64,000 nt of DNA from Paenibacillus antibioticophila (GTDB lineage: Bacteria > Bacillota > Bacilli > Paenibacillales > Paenibacillaceae), in NCBI RefSeq assembly GCF_000455265.1, contig NZ_HG005140.1, forward strand, positions 702,751 to 766,750. Direction: 5' to 3'. Under the pieces are notes generated by a model. That model was not told the DNA's origin. It saw only the letters and a list, made by a program, of their open reading frames with translations, and made no database searches. Both the position numbers and the translations under genes were made by a program. Shown here one piece after another: positions 63,930 through 64,000 of the stretch; the stretch's first letter is position 1, and each line of letters opens with the position of its first letter.

Positions 63930-64000
63930 TGGCGGAGAGAGAGGGATTCGAACCCTCGCACCGCTTACGCAGTCTAACCCCTTAGCAGAGGGTCCCCTTA
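63930..64000 (-). tRNA. tRNA-Ser (GCU), partial
   Basis: The 3' part with encoded CCA, a T-arm and a long variable arm (GGGGTTAGACTGCGTAAGC region), and the anticodon GCT in CTGCTAA. The 5' end lies beyond the window. Confidence 0.9.

Overview
The window looks like the chromosome of a Paenibacillus-type Bacillota. It has strong GGAGG-type ribosome sites, frequent GTG/TTG starts, a hisZ plus short hisG histidine operon, the hprK-lgt-ppaX cluster, YesM/YesN-type regulation, a PBSX-like phage tail block and a large tRNA cluster. This assignment is inferred from gene content, not from a database match.

Layout. 1-2 kb: the end of a LuxR-type response regulator convergent with a TPR protein. 2.6-7.1 kb: a lipoprotein flavin reductase divergent from a two-component pair. 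7.2-8.6 kb: an AT-rich orphan gene and a broken stalk-domain gene. 8.8-21.5 kb: a minus-strand contractile tail module (terminator protein, sheath, tube, frameshifted chaperone, tape measure, LysM protein, hub, baseplate, fibre) with no capsid, packaging or lysis genes. 22-26.7 kb: a decayed subtilase, a MarR regulator, a zinc-ribbon membrane protein and a DUF5685/J-domain/Hsp70 operon. 26.8-35 kb: the histidine operon hisZGDBHAF(IE)J. 35-39 kb: an acyltransferase and an ECF sigma/anti-sigma pair. 39-42.6 kb: a carboxymuconolactone decarboxylase-like protein, a hexapeptide acyltransferase, ppaX, lgt and hprK. 42.7-60 kb: a large two-armed system. 60-62.5 kb: an MsmX-type ATPase and a PucR-like regulator. 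63.1-64 kb: eight tRNA genes, the last cut by the window edge.

The most interesting region is 42.7-60 kb. The minus arm encodes a secreted and membrane-anchored vWA protein, a tubulin/FtsZ-like GTPase, a second protein that aligns with the tubulin but lacks its nucleotide-binding loops, a polytopic vWA protein, a small protein, a zinc-ribbon GTPase, and a GAP1-like protein with a membrane span and an external Ser/Gly/Asn-rich tail. The divergent plus arm encodes a small membrane protein, a zinc-ribbon membrane protein and a membrane-anchored extracytoplasmic protein. Together they suggest a GTP-driven assembly on the inner face of the membrane, linked to metal-dependent vWA adhesion domains and surface domains. 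It resembles the GTPase/vWA ternary systems predicted in conflict-system surveys, but its function is unknown.

A second notable feature is a family of four ~195-bp dispersed repeats (1992, 29234, 54979, 62495). They share terminal inverted repeats and a long internal hairpin whose arms show compensatory changes. One copy sits exactly at the hisA stop codon between 7-bp direct repeats, which makes these likely MITE-like elements.
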